From CAYLNM01 sp964385045 (GTDB lineage: Bacteria; Planctomycetota; Phycisphaerae; Phycisphaerales; SM1A02): a stretch of DNA of 36,274 nt. The stretch lies in contig CAYLNM010000026.1 in the NCBI GenBank assembly GCA_964385045.1, forward strand, positions 1 through 36,274, in the 5' to 3' direction. The translations under genes were made by a program, and so were the position numbers. Numbering within the stretch: position 1 is the first letter of the stretch; every line of letters starts with the position of its first letter. Positions 34,219-36,274 of the stretch are shown here, in pieces. The notes beneath the pieces are model-generated. The model was given only the letters and a program-made list of their open reading frames with translations. It was not told where the DNA came from and did not search any database.

Positions 34219-36274
34219 ATGGGGTACGAGACGAAGGACATCCGCAACGTCGCGCTCGTCGGAGGCGGCGGGTCCGGCAAGACCACGCTCGCCGAGGCAC
34301 TGCTGCTCGAGGCCGGCGTGATCCAGCGGGCCGGCCGCGTCGAGGACGGCAACACGGTCAGCGACCACACCGAGCTCGAGCACGAGTTCGGCTGCTCGCT
34401 CGAGAGCACGCTGATGCGCTTCGACCACGACGGCGTGCACGTCAACCTGATCGACGCGCCCGGGCGTGGCGACTTCCTCGGCCAGTCCATCGCCGCGTTG
34501 CCGGCCGTCGGCTCGGCCCTCGTGGTGATCGACGCCACCGCGGGGATCGACCCGATCGCCCGCCGCCTGATGAAGCTCACCGCCGAGCGCCGCCTGCCGC
34601 GGCTGATCGTGGTCAACAAGATCAACCAGGCCGAGGACCTTCCCGGCCTCTTCGACGCGATCCAGGAGGCCTTCGGCAGCATCTGCCAGCCCGTGAACCT
34701 GCCCGCGGACGGCGGCACGAAGGTCGTCGACTGCTACCGCACCACCGATGGCGACAGCGACCTCGGTCCGGTCTCCCGGCATCACACCGGCATCGTGGAC
34801 CAGGTCGTCGAGGTCGACGAGGCGCTGATGACCAGGTACCTCGAGGAGGGCTCGATCCCCCCCGAGGAGCTCCACGAGCCTTTCGAGCAGGCCCTCCGCG
34901 AGGCGCACCTCGTCCCGGTGTGCTTCGTCAGCGCCCGCGAGGGCACCGGCGTGCCGGAGCTGCTCGACATCGTCGAGCACCTCTGCCCGAGCCCGCTGGA
35001 GGCGAACCCGCGCCCGTTCGAGTACACGAAGGACGGCGAGGTCGTCCAGCACGAGTGCACCCCGGATCCCTCCCTTCCGCTGGTGGCGCACGTGTTCAAG
35101 ATCACGAGCGACCCCTACGTCGGCAAGATGGCGATGTTCCGGGTCCATCAGGGCACGCTCAAGGCGGGCGACCAGCCGCTGGTGGGGACGAGCCGCAAGG
35201 GCGTCCGCGTCGCGCACGTGTACACCGTCCACGGCTCCGAGCACGGGGAGGTGCCGCAGCTGGTGGCCGGCGACATCGGGGCGGTGGCCAAGATCGACGA
35301 GCTCGACTTCGACGACGTCATGCACGACGGGCGGATCGCCGAGGACCTGCACCTGCGACCGGTGCCGCTGCCGCGGCCGATGCACGGCCTCGCGATCGAG
35401 GGCACGAGCAAGGGCGCCGAGACCAAGATGGGCGAGGCCCTGCGCAAGCTCGTGGCCGAGGACCCGTGCCTGCAGGTCGAGCGCGTCGCGGCGACCGGCG
35501 AGACCGTGATCCGCGGCCTCGGCGAGCAGCACCTGCGGGCGAAGCTCGCGCTGCTGTCCAAGCGGTACGGCGTCGAGGTGGACACCAAGCCGCCCAGGGT
35601 CGCGTACAAGGAGACCATCTCGGATCAGGCCGAGGGGCACCACCGCCACAAGAAGCAGACCGGGGGCTCGGGGCAGTTCGGCGAGGTGTTCCTGCGGGTG
35701 GAGCCGGTGAACGGCGAGTTCGAGGAGTCGATGGAGATGGTGGGCGACAACGGCCTCGTCTTCGTCGACGACACCTTCGGCGGCTCGATCCCCAAGCAGT
35801 TCCTGCCCGCGATCGAGAAGGGCGTGAAGCAGGTGATGCAGGAGGGGGCGATCGCCGGCTACCCGATGCAGAACATCAAGGTGTCGGTGTACGACGGCAA
35901 GCACCACCCGGTGGACTCCAAGGAGGTCGCCTTCATCAAGGCCGGTCGCCGCGCGTTCATCGAGGCGGTCCAGAAGGCCCGTCCCGTCCTGCTCGAGCCG
36001 TTCGTGCAGATGGAGATCACGGTGCCGGCCGACATGATCGGCGACATCTCCTCGGACATGGCCGGCCGCCGCGGCCGCATCGAGGGCACCGAGATGCTGC
36101 CCGGCGGACTGGCGATCGTGGTCGCCAAGGCCCCGCTGGCCGAGGTCATGAGCTACGCGAGCCAGCTCAAGAGCATGACCGCGGGCGTGGGCACCTACAT
36201 CATGGAGTACAGCCACGACGAGCCGACGCCGGCGAACGTGATGGCGGAGGTGGTGGCGAGCTTCTCCGGCCACG
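34219..36274 (+). CDS. EF-G2-like translational GTPase (3' end cut by the window)
   Basis: 685 codons are visible with no stop; the frame ends near the usual C-terminus (GTYIMEYSHDEPTPANV), so only a few residues are probably missing. ATG 34219 has GGAGGA 8 nt upstream. The layout is that of elongation factor G: G domain, domain II (LVAHVFKITSDPYVGKMAMFRV), domain III (GLGEQHLRAKLALL), domain IV (HHRHKKQTGGSGQFGEV, YDGKHHPVDSKEVAF), and domain V (RRGRIEGTEML). It fits the EF-G2 / EF-G-like branch rather than FusA. The GTPase site deviates: P-loop GGGGSGKTT, DAPGRGDF where canonical EF-G has DTPGHVDF, and NKIN in place of NKxD. Role in translation or ribosome recycling is inferred from the family only. 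Confidence 0.9.
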   Translation, partial: MGYETKDIRNVALVGGGGSGKTTLAEALLLEAGVIQRAGRVEDGNTVSDHTELEHEFGCSLESTLMRFDHDGVHVNLIDAPGRGDFLGQSIAALPAVGSALVVIDATAGIDPIARRLMKLTAERRLPRLIVVNKINQAEDLPGLFDAIQEAFGSICQPVNLPADGGTKVVDCYRTTDGDSDLGPVSRHHTGIVDQVVEVDEALMTRYLEEGSIPPEELHEPFEQALREAHLVPVCFVSAREGTGVPELLDIVEHLCPSPLEANPRPFEYTKDGEVVQHECTPDPSLPLVAHVFKITSDPYVGKMAMFRVHQGTLKAGDQPLVGTSRKGVRVAHVYTVHGSEHGEVPQLVAGDIGAVAKIDELDFDDVMHDGRIAEDLHLRPVPLPRPMHGLAIEGTSKGAETKMGEALRKLVAEDPCLQVERVAATGETVIRGLGEQHLRAKLALLSKRYGVEVDTKPPRVAYKETISDQAEGHHRHKKQTGGSGQFGEVFLRVEPVNGEFEESMEMVGDNGLVFVDDTFGGSIPKQFLPAIEKGVKQVMQEGAIAGYPMQNIKVSVYDGKHHPVDSKEVAFIKAGRRAFIEAVQKARPVLLEPFVQMEITVPADMIGDISSDMAGRRGRIEGTEMLPGGLAIVVAKAPLAEVMSYASQLKSMTAGVGTYIMEYSHDEPTPANVMAEVVASFSGH

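Overview
The window is very GC-rich, with third codon positions almost all G or C. It most resembles a chromosomal segment of a planctomycete of the Phycisphaerae/Phycisphaerales type. The best evidence is the alkaline phosphatase at 18742-20493, which ends in the short two-repeat dockerin-like tail with a terminal Cys that is typical of that group. Supporting evidence is a DUF3553-type protein, zinc-ribbon membrane proteins, secreted proteins with a C-terminal thioredoxin-like domain, and a FlgI-like lipoprotein fused to HEAT repeats. No prophage, insertion sequence, CRISPR array or island boundary was seen. This is inference from recognised families only; no search could be run.

Layout. 0-1.4 kb (+): a pabA/trpG glutamine amidotransferase and a small hypothetical gene. 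1.5-2.9 kb (-): a TlpA-like thioredoxin lipoprotein, divergent from a YtcJ-like amidohydrolase (3.0-4.6 kb). 4.8-6.7 kb (+): cinA and folK with an ATGA overlap; folK and pabA both belong to folate synthesis if the amidotransferase is PabA. 7.0-8.5 kb (+): an exported protein with a thioredoxin-like fold but no CxxC. 8.8-10.3 kb (-): a 103-residue coiled-coil protein and a DUF3553 protein separated by repeats, followed by an 838-bp gene-free stretch. 11.1-11.9 kb (+): a YmdB-type phosphodiesterase. 12.1-16.0 kb (-): SMC. 16.4-18.4 kb (-): the FlgI/HEAT lipoprotein. 18.7-22.7 kb (+): exported alkaline phosphatase, a strong terminator, and a kelch-like exported protein.

22.8-28.2 kb (-): an exported small protein, tRNA-Val(UAC), a zinc-ribbon membrane protein whose 3' end runs into the tRNA, UDP-glucose 6-dehydrogenase, a methylated-DNA-protein cysteine methyltransferase, and an exported endonuclease/exonuclease/phosphatase-fold protein. 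28.2-30.9 kb (+): two tandem zinc-ribbon membrane proteins with an ATGA overlap. 31.0-33.5 kb (+): glyA and an HtpX-type protease. 33.5-34.0 kb (-): trmL. 34.2 kb to the window end (+): an EF-G2-like translational GTPase with unusual G motifs, cut by the window edge.

The genes are mostly housekeeping (folate and one-carbon metabolism, chromosome segregation, tRNA modification, translation) mixed with envelope and exported proteins. The most interesting signals are regulatory and architectural: a recurrent CCGTATNNT-like -10 element, placed so that glyA and cinA transcripts would be leaderless; the FlgI-HEAT fusion; the altered EF-G2 GTPase site; the zinc-ribbon membrane pair; a coding end overlapping a tRNA; and long GC hairpins between convergent genes.
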